Counted from the first letter of the stretch, positions 32,616 through 41,996 are shown. The stretch: DNA of 64,000 bases from Cetobacterium sp050033475 (GCF_050033475.1 NZ_CP188320.1:1-64000), one strand, 5' to 3'. Translations and numbers: made by a program. The notes: generated from the sequence alone by a model not told the origin.

Positions 32616-33830
32616 TTATCCCATATATAGCATTCCGGCTATAACTCCATTTAACATTGATGCTAAAAATCCTGCTAAAACTGCTCTCATTCCAACCGTA
32701 GCAATTTCCGTTCTTCTATTTGGTGCCATTCCACCAAGACCACCAATAAGTAGTGCCATAGAACTCATATTTGCAAATCCTAATAATGCAAAACTCATAA
32801 TTACTTTTGTTTTATCGCTTAATATACCCATTACTTTACTATAATCTACATATGCCACAAATTCATTAAGAATCATTTTTTGTCCTAATAATCCTCCAGC
32901 AGTAACTGCATCATGCCAAGGAATACCCATTGCAAAAGCTAATGGACTAAATACATATCCTAAAATTTGTTGTAATGTCATTTTAAATCCAAATAATCCT
33001 GTTACTTCACCTATTAAAGTATTAGCTAAAGCTATTAATGAAACAAAGGCTATCAGCATTCCACCAATTATTGCAGCAAGTCTTAACCCTTCCATGGCTC
33101 CTTTTGCTGCAGCATCTATAAAGTTAGCTGCATCTCCTCTATCAAATGTTAATTCTTTATCTATTAAATTTTCTGTTTCAGGCATTATTAATTTTGCTAA
33201 AACTAATCCACTTGGAGCTGCCATAAATGAACCTGTTATTAAATATTTCATTGGAACTCCAAAAGATGCATACGCCGCTAAAACTGATCCAGCAACTGAA
33301 GCTAATCCTCCTGTCATAACAGCAAACATTTCTGATTTAGTTAATGATGCTATATATGGCTTTATTAATAAAGGAGCTTCTGTTTGTCCTAAAAATATAT
33401 TAGCTGCAGCAGATATTGATTCTGCTTTTCCTGTTCCTAATAATTTAGCAAATCCACCACCTAAATATTTAATAAATAACTGCATTATACCTACATGATA
33501 TAAAAGCGCTATTAGTGAACTGAAAAATATAATTATTGGCAATACATTAAATGCCATAACAAAAACTATATTTGATTGAGGTGTATACATTCCTCCGAAT
33601 AAAAATTTTATTCCTTCATTTGCTTGAGCAATTACTCCATTTGCTGCACCTGAAATTTTCAATAATGCATAAGTTCCAAATTCAGTTCTCATTGTTATAA
33701 ATGCTAATGCAAATTGCAATATAAATCCAACTATAACAGGTCTCCATTTTATATGTTTCCTATTATAGGATGCAATATAAGCGATTAAAAAAATTGTAAA
33801 TATTCCTATAAGTCCTCTCACTATATCCAA
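32616..33830 (-). CDS. nupC: NupC-family concentrative nucleoside transporter
   Basis: The 404-residue protein has the CNT family landmarks GAANGVIAQANEGIKFLFGG, FVMAFNVLPIIIFFSSLIALLYHVGIMQ, IFLGQTEAPLLIKPY, MTGGLASVAGSVLAAYASFG and FANMSSMALLIGGLGG. It imports nucleosides with a cation gradient, supplying the pdp-deoC pathway. The start is taken as TTG at 33830, six bases after the GGAGGT site. The in-frame ATG at 33845 overlaps that ribosome site and cannot use it. It has its own promoter and terminator. Confidence 0.93.
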   Translation of the reverse strand: MDIVRGLIGIFTIFLIAYIASYNRKHIKWRPVIVGFILQFALAFITMRTEFGTYALLKISGAANGVIAQANEGIKFLFGGMYTPQSNIVFVMAFNVLPIIIFFSSLIALLYHVGIMQLFIKYLGGGFAKLLGTGKAESISAAANIFLGQTEAPLLIKPYIASLTKSEMFAVMTGGLASVAGSVLAAYASFGVPMKYLITGSFMAAPSGLVLAKLIMPETENLIDKELTFDRGDAANFIDAAAKGAMEGLRLAAIIGGMLIAFVSLIALANTLIGEVTGLFGFKMTLQQILGYVFSPLAFAMGIPWHDAVTAGGLLGQKMILNEFVAYVDYSKVMGILSDKTKVIMSFALLGFANMSSMALLIGGLGGMAPNRRTEIATVGMRAVLAGFLASMLNGVIAGMLYMG

Positions 33831-33862
33831 GATAAAAACCTCCATTTGCTTAAACTTCAATT

Positions 33863-33891
33863 ATTATATACCATTTATAATATTAATGCAA
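33863..33891 (-). promoter_or_regulatory. Promoter of the nucleoside transporter gene
   Basis: On the minus strand TTGCAT (33886-33891) and TATAAT (33863-33868) have a 17-bp spacer. Upstream lies an 8-bp GTGTACAC palindrome near 33952-33959. Confidence 0.65.
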
Positions 33892-33996
33892 TACATTTTA
33901 GCTATTTATACTTCGAACCCTTATTCAATGGTATTTTTCTAGGTTGTTTTACGTGTACACAATTTTATCATGAAATAGTCTATTTTTTTAGTATAA

Positions 33997-34797
33997 TTAT
34001 TCTAAATTCACATGAGTGTTTATAAATTCAACAACACCATTCTCATCATTTGATAAAGTTTGATATTTAACACTTTCCTTAACTTTTTTTAATGCATTTT
34101 TCATTGCAACTCCATATTTTATACTGGTCAACATTTCAATATCATTTTCTGCGTCTCCAAAAGCAATACATTGTTCTGAACTTATATTATACTGTTCTAA
34201 AACATACAACAAAGCTGAACCTTTATTCACTTTTTTATTTAAAATTTCTAATAAAAATTCTTGTGAAAATGTTAAATATACCTCTGACCCAATCTCTTTT
34301 TTCAAAATTTCTTCTATTTTTTTTAATTTTAAATTATCTCCTACATAAAGAGCTTTTGTCATTCTATAATCTTCAAATGTATTAAAATCTTTTTCTATTG
34401 GAATTAAATTTGTTAAAAATTTATATTTTTTTGTTTCTTCATTATTCAAGTTTTCAACATACCATTCTTCATTTTGATATAAATTTAAATGTATATTTTC
34501 TTTTCTAGAAATTTCTATTAAATATTTTACATATTTTTCTTCTAAAGGAATTTCATAAATAACTTCATTATTTTTTAAATCAATAATTTTTGCCCCATTA
34601 TAAATTATAACCATATCTTTAATTTCAAGTTCATTCACTAAATTTTTTATAGATACGTAAGGTCTTCCTGTAGAAATTATAATTTTTATCCCTTTTTTAT
34701 GAACTTTTTTCAAAATCTCTTTTGTTCTTTCTGTAATTTCTTTTTTACTATTTAAAAGTGTCCCATCTAAATCAATTGCAATTGCCTTTATATCCAT
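33997..34797 (-). CDS. Cof-type HAD-superfamily phosphatase (1)
   Basis: The 266-residue protein has HAD motif I AIDLDGTLLNSKKEI (nucleophile and acid Asp near residues 9-11), motif II IISTGRP, a Lys-containing motif III region (NKGSALLYVLEQY) and motif IV AFGDAENDIEMLTSIKYGVAMKNA. The C2B cap domain is typical of Cof/YidA enzymes, which dephosphorylate sugar phosphates and other small metabolites. It diverges from the fructose operon and shares its regulatory region, hinting at a sugar-phosphate role, but the link is only positional. Confidence 0.9.
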   Translation of the reverse strand: MDIKAIAIDLDGTLLNSKKEITERTKEILKKVHKKGIKIIISTGRPYVSIKNLVNELEIKDMVIIYNGAKIIDLKNNEVIYEIPLEEKYVKYLIEISRKENIHLNLYQNEEWYVENLNNEETKKYKFLTNLIPIEKDFNTFEDYRMTKALYVGDNLKLKKIEEILKKEIGSEVYLTFSQEFLLEILNKKVNKGSALLYVLEQYNISSEQCIAFGDAENDIEMLTSIKYGVAMKNALKKVKESVKYQTLSNDENGVVEFINTHVNLE

Positions 34798-34868
34798 AAT
34801 AATTACCTCCTAATTATTTTTTTAATTATAACATTTTTCATCATTTTAAATTCATTTTTAATTTATTT

Positions 34869-34904
34869 TGATTGTTTTTGATTGAAAAAGATTAAAAATG
34901 ATTG
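34869..34904. promoter_or_regulatory. FruR operator: four direct repeats at ten-base spacing
   Basis: GATT(G/A) begins at 34870, 34880, 34890 and 34900, three of the four preceded by T. The exact ten-base period puts all copies on one face of the helix. The last repeat overlaps the -35 box of the fructose operon. DeoR-family sugar regulators are known to use short direct repeats. Confidence 0.6.
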
Positions 34905-34930
34905 ATTTATTTTTTAAATAATGTTAATAT
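34902..34930 (+). promoter_or_regulatory. Promoter of the fruR-fruK-fruA operon
   Basis: TTGATT (34902-34907) and TAATAT (34925-34930) have 17-bp spacing, about 35 nt upstream of the fruR start, overlapping the last operator repeat. Confidence 0.55.
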
Positions 34931-34963
34931 CAATTAAAGACTAAATTAAAGAGGTGATTTCAT

Positions 34964-35713
34964 ATGCTTACATCCAAAAGACATGAAATGATTTTAAATC
35001 TTCTTTTAAAAAAAAGAAGTATTTCTTCAAATGAATTACTAGAATTATTAAATATTTCAGAAGCAACTATTCGAAGAGATTTAACATTTTTAGAAAAACA
35101 AGGAAAGTTAAAAAGAGTTCATGGAGGAGCTATTTTAAATACTGATAATAATTCTTCAATTCTTGAAGATTATGATACAAATTCTAGATTTAAAATTTCC
35201 GCTGTCGAAAAAGAAAAAATTGCTAAACTAGCCAGTACTTTTATAAAAAAAAATTCAACTATATATTTAGATGCAGGAACTACAACATTTCAAATGATTA
35301 AATATTTGACAGATAAAAATGTCAAAGTTGTTACAAATGGTTTAAATTTTATAAATGAATTAGAACGATATAAAATTGAAGCATATTTACTAGGAGGAAA
35401 AATTAAATCTAAAACCAATTGTACTGTTGGATTTTTAGCCCTAGAATCTTTAAAATTATATCAATTTGATTATGTTTTTCTTGGAGCAAATACATTTAAT
35501 CTAAATGGATTTACTACTCCTGATCCAGAAGAAGCCATTCTAAAAAAAGAAAGTATTCTTTTAGGAAAAAATATATATTTTCTTTGTGATTCAACAAAAA
35601 TAGATAAATCTGGATTTATTATTTTTGCAAGTTTATCTGATGGAACAATCATAACTGATAAAAATCTTCCTGATGAATATTTAGAATTAACAAATGCGGA
35701 GGTTGTAAAATGA
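34964..35713 (+). CDS. fruR: DeoR-family transcriptional regulator of fructose operon
   Basis: The 249-residue DeoR protein has an N-terminal winged helix (SSNELLELLNISEATIRRDLTFLEKQGKLKRVHGG, about residues 20-54). The C-terminal sugar-phosphate sensor domain carries the motifs YLDAGTTTFQM and FLGANTFNLNGFTTPDPEEA. It probably represses the operon until fructose-1-phosphate accumulates. It overlaps fruK by 4 nt (ATGA-type), so the three genes are translationally linked. The ribosome site is AAGAGGTG. Confidence 0.92.
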   Translation: MLTSKRHEMILNLLLKKRSISSNELLELLNISEATIRRDLTFLEKQGKLKRVHGGAILNTDNNSSILEDYDTNSRFKISAVEKEKIAKLASTFIKKNSTIYLDAGTTTFQMIKYLTDKNVKVVTNGLNFINELERYKIEAYLLGGKIKSKTNCTVGFLALESLKLYQFDYVFLGANTFNLNGFTTPDPEEAILKKESILLGKNIYFLCDSTKIDKSGFIIFASLSDGTIITDKNLPDEYLELTNAEVVK

Positions 35714-36633
35714 TATATACAATAAATTTAAATCCTGCTTTAGATCATTATTTATCTTTTAATAATTTTAATGAAGGTATGTTAAATAATCCTATTGAAG
35801 ATTATAAACTTCCTGGTGGAAAAGGTATTAATGTTTCTAAAGTTTTAAAAAATTATGGTATTTCTTCATGTTGTATGGGTTTTCTAGGAGGATTTACTGG
35901 AACTTTCATTGAAAATAAAATTGAAGAATATGGAATTACTCAAAAATTTATAAAAATCCTAGAAGATTCTCGAATAAATATAAAATTAAATAATAATGGA
36001 ATTGAAACTGAAATTTCTGGAATTTCTCCGAAAATTTCTCTTGAAAATTATAATGAATTTCTTAATTTAATAAAAACTACTATAAAAGAAAATGATATTT
36101 TAGTTTTATCAGGAAGTGTACCTTCTTCTTTATCAAATAAAATATATAAAGAAATTATTCAATTAGTACCTGAAAATGTCCAAATTATTTTAGATACACG
36201 AGGAGAATCTTTAAAAGAAGCTATTTCAAAAAAAATATTTTTAGTAAAACCTAACAAAGTAGAACTTGAAGAGTTTTTTCAAGAACAATTTATTTCTACG
36301 AAAGATTTAATAAGAGCTGGTAAAAAATTACAAAAATTAGGTCCAAAAAATGTTTTAATTTCATTAGGAAAAGATGGATCAATATTAATAACTGAAAATG
36401 AAATCTATTATGGAAATGTTCCCAAAGGTAATTTAATAAGTTCTGTTGGAGCTGGTGATTCTATGGTTGCTGGTTTTATTTATGGATTGACTAAAAATTT
36501 ATCTATACTTGATACTTATAAATTTTCTATTGCTTCAGGAAGTGCTACTGCATTTTCAAAAGGATTATCAACATTAGATTTTGCAACTACTTTAACTTCA
36601 GATATAACTATAACTAAATTAGAGGTGATTTAA
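35710..36633 (+). CDS. fruK: 1-phosphofructokinase
   Basis: The 307-residue PfkB-family kinase has the substrate motif KLPGGKGINVSKVLKNYGI (about residues 35-53), the anion-hole ATP motif SSVGAGDSMVAGFIYG (about 249-264) and VLSGSVP. It converts fructose-1-phosphate made by FruA into fructose-1,6-bisphosphate. It starts within the last codons of fruR and its stop codon abuts the fruA start. Confidence 0.95.
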   Translation: MIYTINLNPALDHYLSFNNFNEGMLNNPIEDYKLPGGKGINVSKVLKNYGISSCCMGFLGGFTGTFIENKIEEYGITQKFIKILEDSRINIKLNNNGIETEISGISPKISLENYNEFLNLIKTTIKENDILVLSGSVPSSLSNKIYKEIIQLVPENVQIILDTRGESLKEAISKKIFLVKPNKVELEEFFQEQFISTKDLIRAGKKLQKLGPKNVLISLGKDGSILITENEIYYGNVPKGNLISSVGAGDSMVAGFIYGLTKNLSILDTYKFSIASGSATAFSKGLSTLDFATTLTSDITITKLEVI

Positions 36634-38477
36634 TGCTTAAAAATATGTTATCTAAAGAGTGTATTAATTTAAATCTTAAATCTACAACAAAAAATGAAGT
36701 AATTGATGAATTAATAGAATTGCTATTTAGCGCTGGTAAATTAAATGATAAAATTTTATTTAAAAAAGCTATTTTAGAAAGAGAGGCTCAAAGTTCTACT
36801 GGCTTAGAAGAAGGAATTGCTATTCCACATGGTAAAACTTCTGCTGTTAAAATTCCAAGTATTGCCTTTGGAATCAGCCGAAATGGTATAGATTATGATT
36901 CTTTAGATGGAGAACCTTCAACATTATTTTTTATGATTGCTGCACCTGAAAATGCAACTGATTCTCATATTGAAACTTTATCACAACTTACAACTATTTT
37001 ATTAGATGATGATATTAGAGAAAAATTATTAAAAGCAGAGGCTCCAGAAGAAATTTTTAATATTTTAAATATAACCCCTACTAATAAAATAGAATCTAAT
37101 CAAAATTTAAATGAAAAATTTGATGTTTTAGCAGTAACGGCTTGTCCCACTGGAATAGCCCATACTTATATGGCTGCAGATTCATTAATTAAAAAAGCTA
37201 AAGAATTAGGTATTTCTTTAAAGGTCGAAACTAATGGATCAACTGGTGTAAAAAATCTGTTAACAGACGAAGAGATAAAGAATGCTAAGGGAATTATTGT
37301 GGCAGCAGATAAAAATGTTGAGATTAATCGTTTTAATGGTAAACATGTAGATTTTGTTCCTGTTAAAGATGGAATAAAAAGACCTGAAGAATTATTAAAG
37401 AGAGCTTTTAATCAAAATTCAAATATATTTAATAATAATAGCTCTAATCAAAATTCATCATCTCAAGAAAGAAAAGGCTTCTATAAACATCTTATGAGTG
37501 GAGTTTCTAATATGCTTCCTTTTGTTGTTGGAGGAGGAATACTAATAGCACTTTCTTTTATCTTTGGAATAAAATCAGCTGATCCTAATGATCCAAGTTT
37601 TAATTCCTTTGCAAAACTATTGATGGATATTGGTGGAGGAAATGCCTTTTTCCTTATGGTTCCAGTTTTAGCCGGATTTATTGGTATGAGTATAGCTGAC
37701 CGACCTGGATTTGCTCCTGCTATGGTTGCTGGTTTAATTTCCATCAATAATGGTGGAGGATTTCTTGGTGGATTAATTGGTGGTTTTTTAGGTGGGTATG
37801 TTATACTTGCTCTTAAAAAATTTTTCAAAAAATTACCTGAATCATTAGAAGGATTAAAACCTGTACTTATATATCCTCTTTTAGGTATTTTTATTACAGG
37901 AGCACTAATGTATCTTGTTGTTATTGATCCTATTGCTTTCCTTAATAAAGGTGTTACTAACTTTCTAAATAATTTAGGAACTGGAAATTTAATCCTATTA
38001 GGAACTCTTTTAGGAGCTATGATGGCTATAGATATGGGTGGTCCTATTAATAAAGCAGCTTTTACCTTCGGAATTGCTGCTATATCTGCTGGTAATTATT
38101 ATCCTCATGCTGCTGTTATGGCTGGAGGAATGGTTCCACCTTTAGGAATTGCCTTAGCAACAACATTTTTTAAGAATAAATTTACTAAAGATGAAATAAA
38201 TGCTGGTAAAATAAACTATATAATGGGAGCATCTTTCATAACTGAAGGAGCCATTCCTTTTGCTGCTGCTGACCCGATTAGAATAATTCCAGCGTGTGTT
38301 ATTGGAGCTGGAGTAGCAGGTGGTTTAACAATGTTATTCCATTGTTCTTTACCTGCCCCTCACGGTGGACTATTTGTTCTCCCTATTATTACTCATCCAT
38401 TCATGTATTTACTTTCTGTTATAATTGGTTCTATAATTACTGGACTAATTGTTGGAATAAGTAAACCAAAAAAATAA
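36633..38477 (+). CDS. fruA: PTS fructose transporter EIIABC
   Basis: The 614-residue single-chain permease has an EIIA domain (about residues 5-147, active His in GIAIPHGKTSAVKIPS). The EIIB domain (about 165-260) has active Cys in VLAVTACPTGIAHTYMAAD. A Ser/Asn/Gln linker leads to the EIIC membrane domain (about 285-612, with GADP-type loop and FITEGAIPFAAADPIRIIP). It phosphorylates fructose to fructose-1-phosphate during uptake. It overlaps fruK by one base and closes the operon at a strong terminator. No HPr or EI gene is nearby. Confidence 0.96.
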   Translation: MLKNMLSKECINLNLKSTTKNEVIDELIELLFSAGKLNDKILFKKAILEREAQSSTGLEEGIAIPHGKTSAVKIPSIAFGISRNGIDYDSLDGEPSTLFFMIAAPENATDSHIETLSQLTTILLDDDIREKLLKAEAPEEIFNILNITPTNKIESNQNLNEKFDVLAVTACPTGIAHTYMAADSLIKKAKELGISLKVETNGSTGVKNLLTDEEIKNAKGIIVAADKNVEINRFNGKHVDFVPVKDGIKRPEELLKRAFNQNSNIFNNNSSNQNSSSQERKGFYKHLMSGVSNMLPFVVGGGILIALSFIFGIKSADPNDPSFNSFAKLLMDIGGGNAFFLMVPVLAGFIGMSIADRPGFAPAMVAGLISINNGGGFLGGLIGGFLGGYVILALKKFFKKLPESLEGLKPVLIYPLLGIFITGALMYLVVIDPIAFLNKGVTNFLNNLGTGNLILLGTLLGAMMAIDMGGPINKAAFTFGIAAISAGNYYPHAAVMAGGMVPPLGIALATTFFKNKFTKDEINAGKINYIMGASFITEGAIPFAAADPIRIIPACVIGAGVAGGLTMLFHCSLPAPHGGLFVLPIITHPFMYLLSVIIGSIITGLIVGISKPKK

Positions 38478-38484
38478 AAAAATT

Positions 38485-38517
38485 AAGGTCATCTTCAATA
38501 CAAGATGACCTTTTTTA
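38485..38517 (+). terminator. Terminator of the fructose operon
   Basis: An 11-bp perfect stem (38485-38495 with 38502-38512) is followed by T residues. Confidence 0.9.
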
Positions 38518-38556
38518 TGCTATAATCCTTCATATCAATATATTTTAGGGGGACTT

Positions 38557-39336
38557 ATGGATACTTTTCTATCAACTATTTTTACTTCGAATTTTTTATT
38601 TTTAGGAATTGCATGTTTTGTTGCTGCCTTTATTGACTCTATAGCTGGTGGTGGCGGTTTAATAAGTTTACCTGCCTTTATGGCTGCTGGTTTAAATCCG
38701 CATTTAGCTTTAGGTACTAATAAATTAGCAGCGATGTTTTCCACTATTGGTAGTGCTTGTCGTTTTGCTAAATCTAAAATTATCAATTGGGATATCGTAT
38801 TAAAAATTTCACCATTATCTTTTGTTGGAGCAATACTTGGAGCAAAAACAGTTTTATTAATTGATCAAAAATATTTAAACCCTATTGCTCTTTTTCTTTT
38901 AATTTTAGTATTAATTTATACACTTTATAATAAGAAAATGGGTAATATAAATCTTTTTGAAAGTGTTACAAAACAATCTTTAACTTATGGATTTATTTTA
39001 GCTTTTCTATTAGGTTTTTATGATGGATTTTTTGGTCCTGGAACAGGCTCATTTATAATTTTTGGATTGATTAAAATTTTTAAATTTGACTTTATGAAAG
39101 CAAGTGGTAATGCTAAAATTTTAAATTTAGCGAGTAATATTTCTAGTGTTATTACTTTTATGTACTATGGTCAAATAGCATATATATATTCACTCTCTAT
39201 TGGAGTAATAATGATTATCGGAGCAACACTTGGTTCTTCATTTGCTATTTCAAAAGGAACAAAGTTTATTCGTCCTATATTTTTAATAGTAACATTTATT
39301 GTTACTATTAAAATGGCTTTAAATATGTGGTATTAA
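38557..39336 (+). CDS. TSUP family membrane permease (TauE/SafE)
   Basis: The 259-residue protein has seven to eight hydrophobic helices and the duplicated family motifs FVAAFIDSIAGGGGLISLPAFMAAGLNPHLALGTNK (N half) and GFYDGFFGPGTGSFIIFG...MKASGNAKILNLASN (C half). The family exports or imports sulfite, sulfoacetate, taurine or other organosulfur anions. No sulfur gene is adjacent, so the substrate is open; export of sulfite or sulfate-derived anions linked to the sulfatases is a weak possibility. The site is a good AGGGGG. Confidence 0.9.
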   Translation: MDTFLSTIFTSNFLFLGIACFVAAFIDSIAGGGGLISLPAFMAAGLNPHLALGTNKLAAMFSTIGSACRFAKSKIINWDIVLKISPLSFVGAILGAKTVLLIDQKYLNPIALFLLILVLIYTLYNKKMGNINLFESVTKQSLTYGFILAFLLGFYDGFFGPGTGSFIIFGLIKIFKFDFMKASGNAKILNLASNISSVITFMYYGQIAYIYSLSIGVIMIIGATLGSSFAISKGTKFIRPIFLIVTFIVTIKMALNMWY

Positions 39337-39337
39337 A

Positions 39338-39362
39338 AAAACTCCTATAAGGAGTTTTTTTT
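39338..39362. terminator. Bidirectional terminator after the TSUP gene
   Basis: An 8-bp stem (AAAACTCC with GGAGTTTT, 39351-39358) has a short loop and A/T-run flanks between convergent genes. Confidence 0.85.
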
Positions 39363-39657
39363 AATGCCAATCTATACAAGCAAATGCTTCTTCTTTCAAC
39401 TGATCATTTTCATATAAAAAATATAATCTATTTAGATGTTCGTCAAAGGCAACTCCAATAACATCCTTATTTTCTAATAAATATTTTTTATACTTTGATT
39501 TTTTTACTTTAAAATAACAAATTTCAATTTCACCTTTTTTATTTTTTTTTATTTTTTTATGCAATCCTTCAGGTGCCAATCCAAGAATTTTTGCCAATAC
39601 ATTATTAGCTACTTGAAAATCATCTTCTGTCAAAAATTTTTTAAATTTTATTTCCAT
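39361..39657 (-). CDS. Unknown 98-residue protein
   Basis: This is a small alpha/beta protein, no signal peptide. The N-terminal segment FLTEDDFQVANNVLAKILGLAPEGLHKKIKKNKKGEIEICYFKVKKSKYKKYL is strongly basic in the middle and contains an apparent helix-loop that could contact nucleic acid. The C-terminal part GVAFDEHLNRLYFLYENDQ looks like two strands. An AGGAGG site gives the start. It follows the MerR gene by 48 nt on the same strand and may be in its transcript. I do not recognise a family. Confidence 0.65.
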   Translation of the reverse strand: MEIKFKKFLTEDDFQVANNVLAKILGLAPEGLHKKIKKNKKGEIEICYFKVKKSKYKKYLLENKDVIGVAFDEHLNRLYFLYENDQLKEEAFACIDWH

Positions 39658-39705
39658 GGCATCCTCCTGTTTGTTTTATGTTTTGCTTTTATAGTACCAC
39701 TTTTT

Positions 39706-40530
39706 TTAAGAAAACCTTTTTATTTTTATCGGAATTTGAATTTCTGTTATAAATTCTTCTTCATTTTCTGTTATATGTATATCTACATGATAAATTTCAA
39801 AAATATCACCAATAACTTCATAATTATTAAGTTCCATATATTTTTTCAAATTTTCATAATATTTTGTGGTATTCTTATAGGAACCTTTAAATACCAATGT
39901 CAAATACATCCCTTCAGGAACTATTTCTCCTTTACATTCATTAATTATAAAACTTTCATAATAAGTATTATAATTCGAATTTATAAATTCCTCTTTTTTT
40001 AAAGTTGCTCCTATTTGATTCTCTGTAAAAATAAAATCACTTTCAAATTCTATTTTTTCATTTAATATTCGCAGTTCATAATCAATTTCCCAATCATATT
40101 TAAAATCTCCATTTTTTTTTATAAATTTTCTAGAAGATATATTTTTTATTATTGGTTTATTAAAATTTTTATAATCTTCATAATATAAAATATTATTTTT
40201 TTTAACTTCCAACTCTTCCTTTAACTGTAATAATTCCTCCATAGTTTTTTCTATTTTTTTTAATTGAAATTCTATAACATACTTTGTAGTTTCTATATTT
40301 CTTTCTTCTAAAAATTCTTTAATTTCAACTAATCCAACACCCAAATTTCTTAAATTTCTAATATTATTTAATTTCCATATTTGTTTCTTTGAATAATAGC
40401 GATACCCGTTCTCATCTCTAAAATCTGGAGAAATTAATCCTATTCTTTCATAATGCCGTAATATATCAGAACTTATTTTATATAATTTACTTATTTCACC
40501 AATCTTATAATATTTTTTTTCTTTTTTCAT
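39706..40530 (-). CDS. MerR-family regulator with GyrI-like effector domain
   Basis: The 274-residue protein has the N-terminal MerR winged helix (KYYKIGEISKLYKISSDILRHYERIGLISPDFRDENGYRYYSKKQI, about residues 5-50) and a coiled-coil dimerisation helix (about 75-120). The C-terminal ligand domain (about 140-272) matches BmrR/BltR-type multidrug-binding regulators. It lies 69 nt downstream of a MATE pump gene on the same strand, consistent with drug-responsive control of that pump, although a terminator-like hairpin separates them. No metal-binding Cys pair is present. Confidence 0.85.
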   Translation of the reverse strand: MKKEKKYYKIGEISKLYKISSDILRHYERIGLISPDFRDENGYRYYSKKQIWKLNNIRNLRNLGVGLVEIKEFLEERNIETTKYVIEFQLKKIEKTMEELLQLKEELEVKKNNILYYEDYKNFNKPIIKNISSRKFIKKNGDFKYDWEIDYELRILNEKIEFESDFIFTENQIGATLKKEEFINSNYNTYYESFIINECKGEIVPEGMYLTLVFKGSYKNTTKYYENLKKYMELNNYEVIGDIFEIYHVDIHITENEEEFITEIQIPIKIKRFS

Positions 40531-40564
40531 ATATAATCCTCTCCTTTTTTATATTCTAATATAT

Positions 40565-40598
40565 AAAAAAAAAGAAACAAATTAAATTTGCTTCTTTT
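40565..40598 (-). terminator. Terminator of the second MATE gene
   Basis: An interrupted stem (AAAGAA-A-CAAAT paired with ATTTG-C-TTCTTT) is followed on the minus strand by eight or more T residues. Confidence 0.65.
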
Positions 40599-41996
40599 TT
40601 AAATTAAAATTGGTTCTGATGATTTTTCAAGATCATCCACCATATTATTTATCCATTTATTAGATTTATAACGTCTTGTTAAAATTATACATTTTATAAT
40701 TTCTTCCATTGCAGTTAATCCTACAACGTAATACACTGGTAATTTAAAATAAAAGGCTCCTATAAATGCTAAAGGTATTCCAACACACCATAAAGTTGTA
40801 GCTTGGACTATTGAACCATATTTATTGTCTCCACCACCTCTTAATATTCCTACAATCAAAATTATTGTATAAACTCTTGCAATTAAAATAATAGAATATA
40901 CATATAAAATTCTTTCTGCATCTATTTTTACAGTTTCTGAAATATTAAATCCATTTAACATAATTGGTGCTGTACTTGCTAATAATATTGCTAAAATTAT
41001 TCCTATTTCAATAGATAATCGTGAAATTCTTCCGGCATAAGTTATTCCTCTTTTTTCTCTCCCAGCTCCTATTTCATTTCCTACAATTACAACCGCTGCA
41101 TTTGCCAATCCATAAATTACTATCATAAAAAAATTTAATATTGTTGTATCTATTTGTACTGCTGCTGTTGCTCCTGTTCCAATTCTTCCAAAAACTATAG
41201 CATATGTTGCATTTCCTAATCCCCAACATAAATCATTTAAAACTATTGGACAAGAAGTTTTAAACACTCCATTTTTCAAACTTTTTCCAGCTCCTATAAA
41301 ATCTTTCCATTTTCCTTGTAAAGTTTTTACAGATATTTTTACCCCTACTAATATTATCAGCATTTCGACCATTCTTGCTATTACTGTAGCTAAAGCTGCA
41401 CCTTTAACTCCCATCGCTTCAAATCCGAAATGTCCAAAAATGAAAGTATAATTTAAAAAACCATTTATTAATAGTGCTCCAAAACTTGCCCACATTGGTA
41501 ATAAAGGATTCCCTATACTTCTTAAGGCTGCAGCATAATTAAAAGTAATCATAGTTAAAATATAACTAATTGCAACAATAATTAAATAAGAACTTCCTTT
41601 GCTTATTACTTGAGTTTCCTTATTAAATATTCCCATTATATGCTCTGGCATAAAAATAGCTGCTAAAGTAAATAATAAAGCAATAATTGCACCACTTATC
41701 AATCCAAGCCCTAATACTTTTTTTATATTTTTATCATCTTTTTTACCCCAAAGTTGTGCTATAAATACTCCACATCCTGCACTAATTCCAAATATAGCTA
41801 AACTAAATATAAAGTAAAATTGATTTGCTATTCCTACTGATGCTAACTCTACTTCTCCTAAGCTACCAATCATAAGTGTATCTAACATATTAATTGACGA
41901 TGCTATAAAATTTTGTAAAACAATTGGTATTGTTATTTTAGTTAATTTTTTATAAAAATCCTTATCCTCATTATATCTTTTTAGAATTTTAAACAT
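40599..41996 (-). CDS. MATE family efflux transporter (2)
   Basis: The 465-residue protein has about twelve membrane helices. The N terminus LTKITIPIVLQNFIASSINMLDTLMIGSLGEVELASVGIANQF and second-half motif GNATYAIVFGRIGTGATAAVQIDTTILNFFMI mark the NorM/DinF-like branch. It differs from the MepA-like pump at 7819-9171. The ribosome site GAAAGGAG lies about 14 nt before the ATG, a little distant. It is followed by the MerR regulator. Substrate unknown. Confidence 0.9.
   Translation of the reverse strand: MFKILKRYNEDKDFYKKLTKITIPIVLQNFIASSINMLDTLMIGSLGEVELASVGIANQFYFIFSLAIFGISAGCGVFIAQLWGKKDDKNIKKVLGLGLISGAIIALLFTLAAIFMPEHIMGIFNKETQVISKGSSYLIIVAISYILTMITFNYAAALRSIGNPLLPMWASFGALLINGFLNYTFIFGHFGFEAMGVKGAALATVIARMVEMLIILVGVKISVKTLQGKWKDFIGAGKSLKNGVFKTSCPIVLNDLCWGLGNATYAIVFGRIGTGATAAVQIDTTILNFFMIVIYGLANAAVVIVGNEIGAGREKRGITYAGRISRLSIEIGIILAILLASTAPIMLNGFNISETVKIDAERILYVYSIILIARVYTIILIVGILRGGGDNKYGSIVQATTLWCVGIPLAFIGAFYFKLPVYYVVGLTAMEEIIKCIILTRRYKSNKWINNMVDDLEKSSEPILI

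Noticed and set aside
33831..33860. Longer nucleoside transporter start at upstream in-frame codons (33860 or ATG at 33845)
   Set aside because: They lie upstream of or overlap the only good ribosome site, GGAGGT, which is correctly spaced for TTG at 33830.
33952..33959. GTGTACAC palindrome upstream of the nucleoside transporter promoter as a regulator site
   Set aside because: Eight bases with no second copy in the window; could be chance.
34869..34904. Regular repeats that might suggest a CRISPR-like or satellite array
   Set aside because: Units are only five bases with ten-base period and only four copies, located over a promoter; an operator explains them better.
38535..38786. Minus-strand reading frame opposite the TSUP gene
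   Set aside because: Antisense shadow, Pro/Lys-rich, no start signal.
39559..40002. Plus-strand reading frame opposite the MerR gene
   Set aside because: Phe/Ile/Tyr-rich antisense frame overlapping two good minus-strand genes.
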